Shown: in pieces, positions 1 to 9,068 of the stretch
Numbering within the stretch: position 1 is the first letter of the stretch
How the letters are laid out: every line of letters begins with the position of its first letter
Assembly (NCBI GenBank): GCA_002422785.1
Contig: DITK01000014.1
Location: forward strand, 1-55,392
DNA: 55,392 bases
Direction of reading: 5' to 3'
Origin: Francisellaceae bacterium UBA6186
GTDB taxonomy: Bacteria; Pseudomonadota; Gammaproteobacteria; UBA6186; Azoamicaceae
The notes under the pieces: model-generated
What the model was told of the DNA's origin: nothing
The model's input: the letters and a program-made list of their open reading frames with translations, nothing else
The model's database searches: none
Position numbers and translations under genes: made by a program

Positions 1-8
1 GCAGTGTT

Positions 9-296
9 ATGAGAGAGCTGAATAAATCTAAACAATTGTCTAAAAAAGATTTTTCCAACTTGACAAATCTAAATATAGGTGAATCTGGGTTGGTCTTGGA
101 TATAGTAGCTGATAGTAACCAATATTATAGACAGAGGTTGTTAGCTCAAGGTGTTGTTCCAGGGGAAATATTAAAGATAAAAAAAGCTGCTCCATTTGGC
201 GATCCGATAGAGGTGGTATTGTCTTCTGGCCGTAGTTTTATTATTAGAAGACAAGAAGCAAATATTATAACCATTAGTAAACTAAATACTTTATAA
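9..296 (+). CDS. feoA: FeoA ferrous iron transport accessory protein
   Basis: This small cytoplasmic protein of 95 residues has the FeoA SH3-like fold pattern. A conserved core around 'LNIGESGLVLDI' is followed by 'RQRLLAQGVVPGEILKI' and 'PFGDPIEVVLSSGRSFIIR', all typical of FeoA. FeoA is thought to assist the FeoB ferrous iron permease at the inner membrane. The gene lies 16 bp upstream of feoB in the same direction, so the two probably form an operon. The ATG lies only 9 bases into the window, so the promoter and any Fur box are outside it. The N-terminus is about 15-20 residues longer than many FeoA proteins, and a downstream start is possible. Confidence 0.9.
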   Translation: MRELNKSKQLSKKDFSNLTNLNIGESGLVLDIVADSNQYYRQRLLAQGVVPGEILKIKKAAPFGDPIEVVLSSGRSFIIRRQEANIITISKLNTL

Positions 297-312
297 TAAT
301 AAATTATTATTC

Positions 313-2463
313 ATGGAATCAGAAATTGAAATCACTTTAATTGGAACTCCAAATGTTGGTAAGACCAGTTTATTTAATTATTTAACCGGCGAGCATAACG
401 TAGTAGGTAATTGGGATGGAGTTACTTTAAGTTTAGCGCAATCTAATTTTAATTGTTGTGATAAAACAATACAAATTAACGATTTGCCAGGATGCTATTC
501 TTTAGTTTCTACTAGTCAAATGTCTTTAGAAGAAAAATTAGTTTGTGAATATATTAACAACCCAACTAACAAGTCGCAAAATAACATATTTATTAATTTA
601 ATTAGTACCGAAAGCTTAGCTAGAGATTTATATGTTACTCTGCAATTATTAGAGCAGGGTTGCAATATAATAATAGTTCTTAATATGCACAATTCTATAG
701 CAGATAATAATTATAATAAAAAATACCAAGAATTAGCCATTAATATACAAAATATTTTAGGTTGTAGCGTAGTTTCTTGTAATATTATTACAGGTTTTGG
801 TATTGACAAATTAAAAAAAATGATTTTGCAACAATCTAGTTGTTCGTCATTTAATCTACAAAATAATTTTTTAGCTTTAAAACAATACATTGCTTTACCA
901 ATGTTTGAAAATTGGCAACAACATATTGTATCTGGTGTTTTTCATTCTATTGGTGAATTAATTAGATTCTTAGAAGGCGACATTGTTGTTAATAATTTAC
1001 GACAAAATATTAATAAGCCTTTATTGCTAGATCCTAGTAGTTGCTCTAAATTACAACAATGGGATGTGTTTTTGGCCAGCCGTAGACACGAATTTATTAA
1101 AAATAATTTTACTGTTAATCTAGATAATATGCATAAAATTAATTTAAATAAACTTGCTGGTCATTTAGATGATATAGTATTAAATAAATACTTTGGGCTG
1201 CCAATTTTTGGTATTGTTATATATGTTATGTTTTTTTGTGTGACTCAAATTAGCAATGCAACCGAAAATTATTTTGATAGTATTATAAATAGATTTTTTA
1301 TTCATCCGATCAATATAATCTTAACTTTATTTAACATTCCTAATTGGTTATTAACAATATTTAATGATGGAATAGCTGTTGGTGTAAGTACTTTATTTAA
1401 ATTTATCCCAGTATTGTTTGTTATGCATACATTTTTGTTTGTTTTAGAAAACTCTGGATATATTGCAAGGGCAGTATTTTTAATTGATAGATCTATGAGA
1501 TTTTTAGGGTTGTCCGGAAAATCTTTAATTCCCATGATTATAGGATTTGGTTGTAATGTCCCAGCTATTTTAGGTGCCAGAGTAATAGAACAAAAGCGTG
1601 ATAAAATTATTACTATCCTAATGACACCGTTTATGTCTTGTAATGCTAGATTGGTTACATATTCTGTATTTGCAACTGCTTTTTTTGAATCAAACCAAGG
1701 AAATATTATTTTTTATTTATATATAATAGGCATTATATTTGCAATATTAACTGGTTTTTTATTGCAAAATATTTTATCTGGTTCTATCTCAAATTTAATT
1801 ATGGAATTGCCTAGTTATTCTATGCCATCTCTCCAGTTGATATTTAAAAAATCAGTTTATAAAGTTAAAAGATTTTTAATTGATTCCGCTTTAATTGTAA
1901 TTTGTGTCTGTACTGTGATAGCTGGATTGAAAAATATAGATTTTGCAAATTTTGATTTATTAAATTGTGCTTTGTTTAAATATACCATGTTAATTTTTAA
2001 GCCAATAGGTATTGTAGAAAACAATTGGCCAGCTGTTGCTGGTTTATTTAGTGGTTTAATAGCTAAAGAAGCGATTATTGGTTCGTTAAATTCTTTGTAT
2101 AATACTAATAATCAAGAAATATTAAAGGTGTTATATATCAATTTTGGTAGTTACAAAGCAGCTTTTGCTTATTTGTTGTTTGTTTTGTTGTCTTTTCCCT
2201 GTGTTTCAGTAATTGCAAGTATTGCCAAAGAATTAAATATTAGGTGGGCTATTTTTGCTATGTTTTGGACCACAGGGTTGGCCTATATGGTGTCGGTTTT
2301 TTATTATCAATTAGCAACTTTTAATGAACATCCCATATATTCAACAACCATATTATTACGCATTTTAAGTGTATTAGTAATTGTTTTATTGACGATTAAA
2401 ATTAAAATTAATAACATCAAAATACAAGATGAAAAAATGATTCCGATATTGGTTGTAGATTAA
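313..2463 (+). CDS. feoB: FeoB ferrous iron permease with N-terminal GTPase domain
   Basis: FeoB is the inner-membrane Fe(II) permease. The N-terminal G domain shows G1 'GTPNVGKTS' (residues 11-19), G2 'GNWDGVTL' (32-39) and G3 'DLPG' (57-60). The G4 position reads NMHN (124-127) instead of the usual NxxD, a deviation in the guanine-specificity motif. The membrane part has the Gate and Core signatures, including 'GFGCNVPA', 'PFMSCNAR' and 'AKEAIIGSLNSLY', with about ten hydrophobic segments. Its 716 residues fall slightly below the 750-770 usual in Gammaproteobacteria. It follows feoA directly, and no feoC-like gene follows; rmuC begins 12 bp downstream. Identity is secure. The effect of the G4 change is unknown. 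Confidence 0.95.
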   Translation: MESEIEITLIGTPNVGKTSLFNYLTGEHNVVGNWDGVTLSLAQSNFNCCDKTIQINDLPGCYSLVSTSQMSLEEKLVCEYINNPTNKSQNNIFINLISTESLARDLYVTLQLLEQGCNIIIVLNMHNSIADNNYNKKYQELAINIQNILGCSVVSCNIITGFGIDKLKKMILQQSSCSSFNLQNNFLALKQYIALPMFENWQQHIVSGVFHSIGELIRFLEGDIVVNNLRQNINKPLLLDPSSCSKLQQWDVFLASRRHEFIKNNFTVNLDNMHKINLNKLAGHLDDIVLNKYFGLPIFGIVIYVMFFCVTQISNATENYFDSIINRFFIHPINIILTLFNIPNWLLTIFNDGIAVGVSTLFKFIPVLFVMHTFLFVLENSGYIARAVFLIDRSMRFLGLSGKSLIPMIIGFGCNVPAILGARVIEQKRDKIITILMTPFMSCNARLVTYSVFATAFFESNQGNIIFYLYIIGIIFAILTGFLLQNILSGSISNLIMELPSYSMPSLQLIFKKSVYKVKRFLIDSALIVICVCTVIAGLKNIDFANFDLLNCALFKYTMLIFKPIGIVENNWPAVAGLFSGLIAKEAIIGSLNSLYNTNNQEILKVLYINFGSYKAAFAYLLFVLLSFPCVSVIASIAKELNIRWAIFAMFWTTGLAYMVSVFYYQLATFNEHPIYSTTILLRILSVLVIVLLTIKIKINNIKIQDEKMIPILVVD

Positions 2464-2475
2464 TAGGAGATAATA

Positions 2476-3810
2476 ATGTTGATTATTGGATTTATAATTG
2501 GGTTAGTGGCCATGTATGTATATTGTGCATCTACTATGGTTTCCAGGGTTTTGCATGCAGTGCAACAGACCGAGAAAGCTCAGTATCAACAAACTATAAT
2601 CAGTTTAAATCAAAAAATTAATGATATACAAACAGTTTTAGGTGATCAACTGTTGGATATCAAAAATAAAGATATAAAAATTGCTGAAATAAGCGCCACG
2701 TTGGTAGCCAGTGAAAACAGCATTGTACAGCATAAAAAAGATATCCAAGAGATGCAAGGGCAGTTGAAGTTATATTTTCAGAATATATCGAATGATTTGT
2801 TAATAAAGCAAACCAGCATTTTTGGGGAACAATCTAGCAAAGCAATAAGCGCATTATTGGAACCATTTAAATCAGAAATAAAGACTATAAATGATACTAT
2901 TCAGAGAGAAACCAGAACAAAAATTACTTTAGAAGGAGCTATCAAGCAAGTTGTAGAATCTAATGCAAAAATAAGTTTACAAGCAGAAAATTTTGCCAAG
3001 GCCCTCAAAGGAGACAATAAAATTCAAGGTAATTGGGGGGAAATAATGTTGGAAAAGATCTTGGACGAATCTGGCTTGCGTAAAGATCTAGATTATACAT
3101 TACAAGCCGAGAATATGGGTTTAAAAAATGAAGAAAATAGGACGGTTAGGCCAGATGTTATTATCAATTTACCGGAAAACAAGCATATTATAATTGATTC
3201 AAAAGTTTCTTTAACTGATTATGAACGTTACGTTTCTGCCACGAGCGACGAAAACCGAGATATGCATCTTAATAATTTTTTATTGTCTGTAAAACGACAT
3301 ATAAAGAATTTAAGTGAAAAAAGTTATCATGATCTTGGTAAAATTAATTCACCAGATTTTGTTTTAATGTTTCTATGTATTGAAGGGGCTTATACTTTAG
3401 CTATACAAAAGGATCTTGATATACATAGCTATGCTTGGAACAGGAAAATAGTAGTAGTATGTCCTTCAACTTTATATACGACTTTAAGGACAATTAATGC
3501 TGTATGGAGACTAGAGTTGCAAAACCAAAATGCCCTAGAAATTGCTAAGCAAGGTGGGGCATTGTATGACAAGTTGGTAGCCTTGGTAGAGGACTTGACT
3601 AAAGTTGGATCGCAGCTACAAACGGTAAACAAGACTTATAATTTTGCAATGAATAAATTATCGACTGGAAGTGGTAATTTATTATCTAAGGCTGAGGGAT
3701 TAAGAAAATTAGGTGTTAAGTCTAATAAAAAATTACCCACCGAATTATTGGATTTAGAAGATACGGTGGATATTGCAGAAACCGCAACTGCTGAGTTAAC
3801 AGAAAAATAA
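2476..3810 (+). CDS. rmuC: RmuC family DNA recombination protein
   Basis: This 444-residue RmuC-family protein has an N-terminal membrane anchor (about residues 1-22, 'MLIIGFIIGLVAMYVYC'). A long coiled coil follows (about 30-170), then the nuclease-like RmuC domain with 'KIQGNWGEIMLEKILDESGL', 'RPDVIINLPENKHIIIDSKVSL' in two parts, and 'FVLMFLCIEGAY'. The D...DSK pattern fits the PD-(D/E)XK-like fold assigned to the family. RmuC limits recombination at inverted repeats and has been linked to control of DNA uptake and defence. The ATG has a good ribosome binding site (aggag, 8 bases upstream). It lies 12 bp after feoB and may be cotranscribed, although the functions are unrelated. Confidence 0.93.
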   Translation: MLIIGFIIGLVAMYVYCASTMVSRVLHAVQQTEKAQYQQTIISLNQKINDIQTVLGDQLLDIKNKDIKIAEISATLVASENSIVQHKKDIQEMQGQLKLYFQNISNDLLIKQTSIFGEQSSKAISALLEPFKSEIKTINDTIQRETRTKITLEGAIKQVVESNAKISLQAENFAKALKGDNKIQGNWGEIMLEKILDESGLRKDLDYTLQAENMGLKNEENRTVRPDVIINLPENKHIIIDSKVSLTDYERYVSATSDENRDMHLNNFLLSVKRHIKNLSEKSYHDLGKINSPDFVLMFLCIEGAYTLAIQKDLDIHSYAWNRKIVVVCPSTLYTTLRTINAVWRLELQNQNALEIAKQGGALYDKLVALVEDLTKVGSQLQTVNKTYNFAMNKLSTGSGNLLSKAEGLRKLGVKSNKKLPTELLDLEDTVDIAETATAELTEK

Positions 3811-4010
3811 AAAATCAAAAGATAAAATATTTCTTGTGGCATATTTTTTTTAACACATACGCTCATATTTGTTATAAAAGCATGATGCATTTTTTTGCAT
3901 TGTGTTTCGCAATTTGAAAGTTTTTCTTGTACTTCCAATACTGTAGATGGGCTGGCTAGCTGTAGTCTCTTATTAATTTCCGTCCAACATCGTTCAACTA
4001 ACTTTATTTA
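3811..4010 (-). pseudogene. Possible small decayed reading frame between rmuC and the helicase gene
   Basis: The 264 bp between rmuC and the helicase gene contain no intact gene. On the minus strand a frame runs from about 4010 into the rmuC end. It reads KLVERCWTEINKRLQLASPS and later NCETQCKKMHHAFITNMSV. The start is missing because a stop codon lies immediately upstream, and the 3' part overlaps rmuC. The amphipathic helical pattern recalls small phasin-like proteins, but the match is weak and it may be chance. Confidence 0.2.
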
Positions 4011-4074
4011 TAGGTTAAGTTGCTATACACTACAAATTAAATAATTATAATGAATAATTAGTTTGGTGATATTG

Positions 4075-7000
4075 ATGCAACAGTTAAATTTGGAAAATGA
4101 AGTAAAATCAAGGTTAGCAGAACAAAAAAAATTATTAAATTATTGGCGTGCTGCTATTAAGAATGAACAAATATTAGGTATTAAGATCAATAATGATCAA
4201 TATAACGATTATTTTTTATCAAAAGAAGAGGTGGAAGATAAAGGTATTTCTGCAGAAAAATCTAGAAAATTATTTGAAAAACATAAAAAATTTTTAGTGC
4301 AAATCAAATGTGAATCGATAAATGTTGAAAATAAAATCATTAAAGAAGTACAGGAAAAAATTGTAGTTTTACCAATAGTAATTGCTCCTTTTATTTATAA
4401 AAGAAAACATGAACAAGGTTGGTATAAAAATTCCCAAAAAAAAACTTATATTCACCCTGTTTGGATTTATGCTTATTTGGGGAAAGATGGTGATATATTT
4501 TCTGAATATCCGTGTCTTTTGCCACCATGGATTTCTAGAGAATACTTAAGTCCGAGTTATAGGCAAGGAGAGTCTATTATTATCGGAGATATGTCAAAGT
4601 ATGATGGTTTTTTGGATCAAAATAATATTAATAGTCTATATAATTATGATGATATAGAAGGTACTAGAAAGCATCTTGTTTGGCAAGATTTATATGATTA
4701 TTCTAAAAAAATAATAAAAGAAGTTTCGCCAGAACTGGATGATTGTTTGTGTCAAAATGGTTATATTTCTCAACAAATCGATAATATATTAATTATACCG
4801 GTTAATGATAATAAAAATAAAAATTACTCTACTATGCTATTAAAGTTGTTAGACAATTTAGCTACGACAAACGAAGAATTTAAACCGTTGTTTTCTCGTT
4901 ATTTAAATTTAAAGCAACCATCATTTCAAAAAGTACTTTCGGTTGAAGAACAATTAGAATGTATAGCTTTCAATCATCTAGGGCAGATGACTGGAGATTT
5001 TCCTTTAGCGCAATCACAGCGAATTGCTTTACATCATTTATTATTAATGCCAGAAGGAGAAATATTAGCTATTAATGGTCCACCAGGTACCGGCAAAACC
5101 ACCTTGCTAGGAAGTATAATTGCTAGTTTATGGGTTAAAGCGGCTATAAAAAAAGAATTTCCCCCCATTGTTGTTGTAAGCTCAACTAACAACAGGGCTA
5201 TTCAAAATGTAATTGATAGTTTAGAAAATAAGATTTTAGAGCATACCAAATTTGGCACAACAATGCAGGAATTTTTAGGAAAAAGATGGATCAATGGTGT
5301 AACAAGTTTTGGTTTATATTTAACGAATAATCCTAAGGGTTCCTATCAGTACTATAGTGAAAACAATCAAAGTGGCACCTTGCAATCCATAGAAAATAGT
5401 AATTATGTTCAAATAAAAGATTATTATTTAGAAAATTTTAATAAGTGTTTTGGATTGAATGTTTTTTCTATTCAAGAAACAGCCGATTTTTTACACGATA
5501 AAATTACTAAATTAGAACTATCTTTGCAATCTATTTTAAAAATTGCTACAAGATATAGGAATATTATAAAAAAATATCCAAGATATTCTCAAGAAAGTGT
5601 TCTTGTTTCAAAGCTTAATAATTTAAAAAATCGTTTAGAAAATTTAAATATTGGTTTAAATAAATTACATAAGTTTAAAGAGAAGTGGGAAATTTTTTTA
5701 GCTAAGTCTATATGGTATAAATTAATAACTATTTTATTGCCTTTTTTGAAAAATTTATTAGAGAACCTTTGGGCACAAAAAATTGAAAATTTTCTTTTAA
5801 ATCAAAAAATAGCAATAGAGCCACAGCAAAGAGTAGTAGCAAATTATTTAAAAAGACAAATAAATTATCATTGTTCCCAAATTAAAAGGATAAAATTTTT
5901 AATAAATAGCTATGAAATACATTTAAAAAACATATGTTGCGTTAAAAGTGAATGGGAACACTTGAAACAACAGCAGAATTTAAACAATATAGATTTAGAA
6001 ACCATATTTGATTTTAATAGTGTAGAAAACAACAATGAACAAAATATTTTAATTTTTTTGGATACTAAAATTAGATTTCTTTTGTTTCAACATGCTGTAC
6101 ATTATTGGGAAGCCAGATGGATTTTAGAGGCTATTAAAAAAATTAAGCAAAGCGAAAAAAATAAATTTGATAGAAGATCTAAGTTAAACAATTTTAAACA
6201 CATGGCTATGTTGGCTCCCTGTTTTATAACTACCATGCAATCTGGTCCAGGATTTTTTACATTTAAAATGACTAATGACCAGAGTTCTGAGTTTATGCTA
6301 AATAGTATTGATTTGTTAATTGTAGATGAGGCAAGTCAAGTACATCCTGGATATGGAGCAGGTATGATGGCTTTAGCTAAAAAGGCATGTGTAGTAGGTG
6401 ATATTCTTCAATTACCACCCATTGTAAATATTCCTGGAGCAGTGGATATAGGTAATATGAAACATTATAACTTAATTAATAATGATGAAGAATATTATGA
6501 TATTAGTAAATGTGGGGCAAATATATCTTATTGCTCTAGACATGGAGCTGGTAGTGTTATGAAATTAGCTAAAAATTCTAGTTTTTTTCAAGGATCTATC
6601 TTGACTCCTACATTGAAAGAAAAAGGTTTATTTTTAACTGAACATCGCAGATGTGTGCCAGGAATCATTAGTTATTGTAATGAATATTTTTATGAAAATA
6701 AAATGAGTTACCATAGAACTCCAAATAAAAACCACCCTTTTGCTCCAATTGGGTATGCACATATTTCTGGCCTACAGAAAACTGTAGGGTCAAGCAAAAT
6801 TAATAATACTGAAGCTATGAGTATTGTAAAATGGATTTCTGATAAAAAAGAAGTGTTTTTTAAACTTTATCCAGGGAAAAGTTTAGATCAAATTTTTGGT
6901 ATTATTACTCCATTTAATGCCCAAGCAAATGTTATTAAGTCTTTTTTAGGTGAGTATGGGCTTCTTTTTGAAGCAAATAATATTGGCACCATTCATACAT

Positions 7001-7746
7001 TTCAAGGTGGGGAGTTTCCTATTATTATTTTTTCCTCAGTATATTCTTATCAGTCTGATCAAAAATCGAGAAAATTATTTTTTGATACAGAGGATACTAT
7101 GCTAAATGTTGCAGTATCCAGAGCAAGGGATCACTTTTTTGTATTTGGAGATATTGAAGTGTTTGATCCAAAAGAAGTAAATACCCCATCAGGATTTTTA
7201 GCAAATTATTTATTAGCAAAACCAGAAAATGAGATATTAGATGTTAAAACTTTGCACCAATTTTATAAAAACAATCAAAATATAGTAGTTAAGCATGTTA
7301 ATTCCTTAGAAGAACATAGGGGATTACTAAAACAAGCATTTTATATAGCTAAAAAAAGGGTGTTTTTAGTTTCTCCTTGGATCACTTATAATGCTCTTGT
7401 AGCTGATAATATAGAATTATTGATTAAATCTGCCGTATCTAGAGGAGTGGAAGTTATTATATATACTGATATTAATAATATGAAATGTTTAGAAAGTATA
7501 GAGATTTTAGAGAGATCTGGTGCAGCAGTTAGGATAGTAAAAAACATTCATGCTAAAACTCTATTTGTAGATAGCCAGCTTTTTATTGAAGGTTCTTTTA
7601 ATTGGTTATCGGCAAGCCGTACTAATCCAAATTATGAAGCGTCTGTGTGTTGTGAAGGAAAGAATTTAGAATATATAATTAATAATTTTATGAAGCGATT
7701 AGAAAATAGAGAATTAATTTCTGTTAGTAAAGTTACGGAAGCTTAG
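4075..7746 (+). CDS. SF1 (Upf1-like) helicase fused to a C-terminal phospholipase-D nuclease domain; Mokosh type II-like
   Basis: This 1223-residue protein has a superfamily 1 helicase core of the COG1112/Upf1-like type. Visible motifs are Walker A 'GPPGTGKTT' (about residue 335), Walker B 'LLIVDEAS' (about 747-754), 'TEHRRC', 'GTIHTFQGGEF' and the motif VI-like 'NVAVSRARDHFFVFGD'. A long charged helical insertion lies between the Walker motifs. The C-terminus carries one phospholipase-D HKD motif, 'HAKTLFVD' (about 1159) followed by 'EGSFNW'. A helicase plus PLD nuclease in one chain is the described architecture of the Mokosh type II anti-phage protein (MkoC), so a defence role is inferred. 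The ATG at 4075 is preferred over the TTG at 4063 because ggtga lies 5 bases upstream. No partner gene is adjacent, consistent with a single-gene system. Family is secure; the Mokosh assignment is tentative. Confidence 0.8.
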   Translation: MQQLNLENEVKSRLAEQKKLLNYWRAAIKNEQILGIKINNDQYNDYFLSKEEVEDKGISAEKSRKLFEKHKKFLVQIKCESINVENKIIKEVQEKIVVLPIVIAPFIYKRKHEQGWYKNSQKKTYIHPVWIYAYLGKDGDIFSEYPCLLPPWISREYLSPSYRQGESIIIGDMSKYDGFLDQNNINSLYNYDDIEGTRKHLVWQDLYDYSKKIIKEVSPELDDCLCQNGYISQQIDNILIIPVNDNKNKNYSTMLLKLLDNLATTNEEFKPLFSRYLNLKQPSFQKVLSVEEQLECIAFNHLGQMTGDFPLAQSQRIALHHLLLMPEGEILAINGPPGTGKTTLLGSIIASLWVKAAIKKEFPPIVVVSSTNNRAIQNVIDSLENKILEHTKFGTTMQEFLGKRWINGVTSFGLYLTNNPKGSYQYYSENNQSGTLQSIENSNYVQIKDYYLENFNKCFGLNVFSIQETADFLHDKITKLELSLQSILKIATRYRNIIKKYPRYSQESVLVSKLNNLKNRLENLNIGLNKLHKFKEKWEIFLAKSIWYKLITILLPFLKNLLENLWAQKIENFLLNQKIAIEPQQRVVANYLKRQINYHCSQIKRIKFLINSYEIHLKNICCVKSEWEHLKQQQNLNNIDLETIFDFNSVENNNEQNILIFLDTKIRFLLFQHAVHYWEARWILEAIKKIKQSEKNKFDRRSKLNNFKHMAMLAPCFITTMQSGPGFFTFKMTNDQSSEFMLNSIDLLIVDEASQVHPGYGAGMMALAKKACVVGDILQLPPIVNIPGAVDIGNMKHYNLINNDEEYYDISKCGANISYCSRHGAGSVMKLAKNSSFFQGSILTPTLKEKGLFLTEHRRCVPGIISYCNEYFYENKMSYHRTPNKNHPFAPIGYAHISGLQKTVGSSKINNTEAMSIVKWISDKKEVFFKLYPGKSLDQIFGIITPFNAQANVIKSFLGEYGLLFEANNIGTIHTFQGGEFPIIIFSSVYSYQSDQKSRKLFFDTEDTMLNVAVSRARDHFFVFGDIEVFDPKEVNTPSGFLANYLLAKPENEILDVKTLHQFYKNNQNIVVKHVNSLEEHRGLLKQAFYIAKKRVFLVSPWITYNALVADNIELLIKSAVSRGVEVIIYTDINNMKCLESIEILERSGAAVRIVKNIHAKTLFVDSQLFIEGSFNWLSASRTNPNYEASVCCEGKNLEYIINNFMKRLENRELISVSKVTEA

Positions 7747-7770
7747 GGTTTCTTTGCCCATATACACAGA

Positions 7771-7803
7771 ATATGTCGATAAATTTGATTTATATCGACA
7801 TAT
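7771..7803. promoter_or_regulatory. Operator-like inverted repeat upstream of fic (site 1)
   Basis: Perfect 11-bp arms ATATGTCGATA (7771-7781) and TATCGACATAT (7793-7803) flank an 11-bp AT-rich spacer. The same TGTCGAT half-site recurs in site 2 and again, as atgtcgac, at 7843-7850, just before the fic start. Such spacing fits a dimeric repressor or autoregulator. The regulator is unknown; the winged-helix-like C-terminus of Fic itself is one candidate. Confidence 0.6.
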
Positions 7804-7812
7804 TTCTTTGAC

Positions 7813-7831
7813 ATGTCGATTCAATCGACAT
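7813..7831. promoter_or_regulatory. Operator-like inverted repeat upstream of fic (site 2)
   Basis: Perfect 8-bp arms ATGTCGAT and ATCGACAT are separated by TCA. The site lies about 45 bp upstream of the fic ATG and uses the same half-site as site 1. The copy in front of hsdM (9763-9777 region) keeps the right arm exactly and alters the left one to atATCGAT. Confidence 0.6.
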
Positions 7832-7874
7832 ATTATAAAAACATGTCGACAAAAATGGAAAAGATAAACATATC

Positions 7875-8984
7875 ATGAAAATAGATGTAACCTCACCCTA
7901 TAATGACTTGCCAAACCTTCCACCCAAGCATGATCTTGAGACAAAGAAGATTTTAAAACATTGTATAGAAGCTCGAGCGGCATTAGCCGAGCTGCATAAG
8001 GCGGCAGAAATGCTGCCAAATCAAACTGTACTCATAAATACTTTGCCGTTACTGGAAGCGCAAGCAAGTTCAGAGATAGAAAATATTGTAACCACTACTG
8101 ATAAGTTGTTTCAGTATGCGCATGATATATACTCACCGCAAATAGATCCGGCTACAAAAGAGGCGCTACGTTACCGGGCTGCCTTAAAAGAAGGTTTTGA
8201 AAAAATAAAAATCCGTCCATCCAATACAGTGCTTGCAGAGCAGATATGCTCAACTTTGCGTGGTATAAATATGACGGTGAGAAAAGTGCCTGGTACGACC
8301 TTGAGTAACCATATAACTGGGAAAATTATCTATACGCCTCCTGTAGGCGAATCTTTACTTAGAGACAAGTTGAGCAATTGGGGGCAGTTTTTACATGAGG
8401 AGAGCGAAATCGATCCATTAATCAAGATGGCGGTTGGACATTATCAATTTGAAGCTATACATCCTTTTACTGATGGTAATGGTAGAACTGGGAGAATTTT
8501 GAACACATTGTATCTTATAGAGCAAAACTTGCTAACGCTACCGATCTTATATTTGAGTCATTATATTATTCTCAATAAGAATGACTATTACAAAAATTTA
8601 TTAAATGTAACTTTATTAGAAGATTGGGAAACATGGATAATCTATATGTTGAATGCCATAGAAGAAACTTCTAAATGGACTAGTCAAAAAATAAAAACAA
8701 TAATTGCTCTTATGGAAGAAACAAGAATATATGTTAAAAATAATCTCCCCAAAATATATACAAGAGAGCTTGTAGATTTATTGTTTATGCAGCCTTATTG
8801 TAGAATATATAATGTGGTAGAATCTGGAGTTGCAAAAAGGCAAGCTGGTTCAGAATATCTTAAAAAATTGGCCAGTATAAATGTTTTACACGAAAAAGAG
8901 ATTGGTAGAGAAAAAATATTTATTAACCCAAGACTTATGAGTATTCTTTTAAAAGATACGAATAATTATATGCCATTTAATTAA
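7875..8984 (+). CDS. Fic family protein (AMPylator-type) with N-terminal inhibitory motif and C-terminal winged helix
   Basis: Fic proteins transfer AMP or other nucleotide groups to target proteins. The catalytic motif 'HPFTDGNGRTGR' (residues 196-207) is complete. An N-terminal inhibitory helix motif 'SSEIEN' (65-70) matches [ST]xxxE[GN], which makes this a class II, self-inhibited Fic protein. The flap segment 'TTLSNHITGKIIYTPP' precedes the active site. The last ~75 residues look like a winged helix ('TRELVDLLF', 'AKRQAGSEYLKKLA'), common in this Fic subgroup. The 369-residue length is normal. The start is fixed by the duplicated upstream region and the conserved 'PPKHDLETKKILK' N-terminus. 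It sits between the helicase-PLD gene and the type I R-M operon, so a defence or stress role is plausible but unproven. Confidence 0.9.
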   Translation: MKIDVTSPYNDLPNLPPKHDLETKKILKHCIEARAALAELHKAAEMLPNQTVLINTLPLLEAQASSEIENIVTTTDKLFQYAHDIYSPQIDPATKEALRYRAALKEGFEKIKIRPSNTVLAEQICSTLRGINMTVRKVPGTTLSNHITGKIIYTPPVGESLLRDKLSNWGQFLHEESEIDPLIKMAVGHYQFEAIHPFTDGNGRTGRILNTLYLIEQNLLTLPILYLSHYIILNKNDYYKNLLNVTLLEDWETWIIYMLNAIEETSKWTSQKIKTIIALMEETRIYVKNNLPKIYTRELVDLLFMQPYCRIYNVVESGVAKRQAGSEYLKKLASINVLHEKEIGREKIFINPRLMSILLKDTNNYMPFN

Positions 8985-9068
8985 TGAAATTTATATGTCA
9001 TTTAATAATTATCTGAGGTAGTTTTGCTACAATCATGGTAATAATTTTTAGAAGGCTAAAAATAAAAA

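Larger units (their letters stand above)
7744..8019. repeat. Direct repeat copy 1: fic upstream region plus fic 5' end
   Basis: This segment, running from just after the helicase stop through the first ~50 codons of fic, is repeated with small changes at 9704-9966. Most of the two copies aligns base for base. Copy 2 has lost about 13 bp inside the first inverted repeat. This shows that the promoter and start of fic were duplicated locally. Confidence 0.93.

Noticed and set aside
1302..1535. Minus-strand open frame inside feoB
   Set aside because: It is a shadow of feoB. It has no ribosome site and no recognisable protein pattern.
3636..3938. Minus-strand 100-codon frame overlapping the rmuC end
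   Set aside because: It starts at TTG and most of it lies antisense to rmuC. Only its 5' part in the gap was kept, as a weak remnant candidate.
4063..4074. Upstream TTG start for the helicase gene
   Set aside because: The ribosome binding site ggtga is spaced for the ATG at 4075.
3811..4074. Second att copy of the ssrA 3' end at the left edge of the accessory block
   Set aside because: Searched by eye for the ssrA 3' sequence in this gap; none was found.
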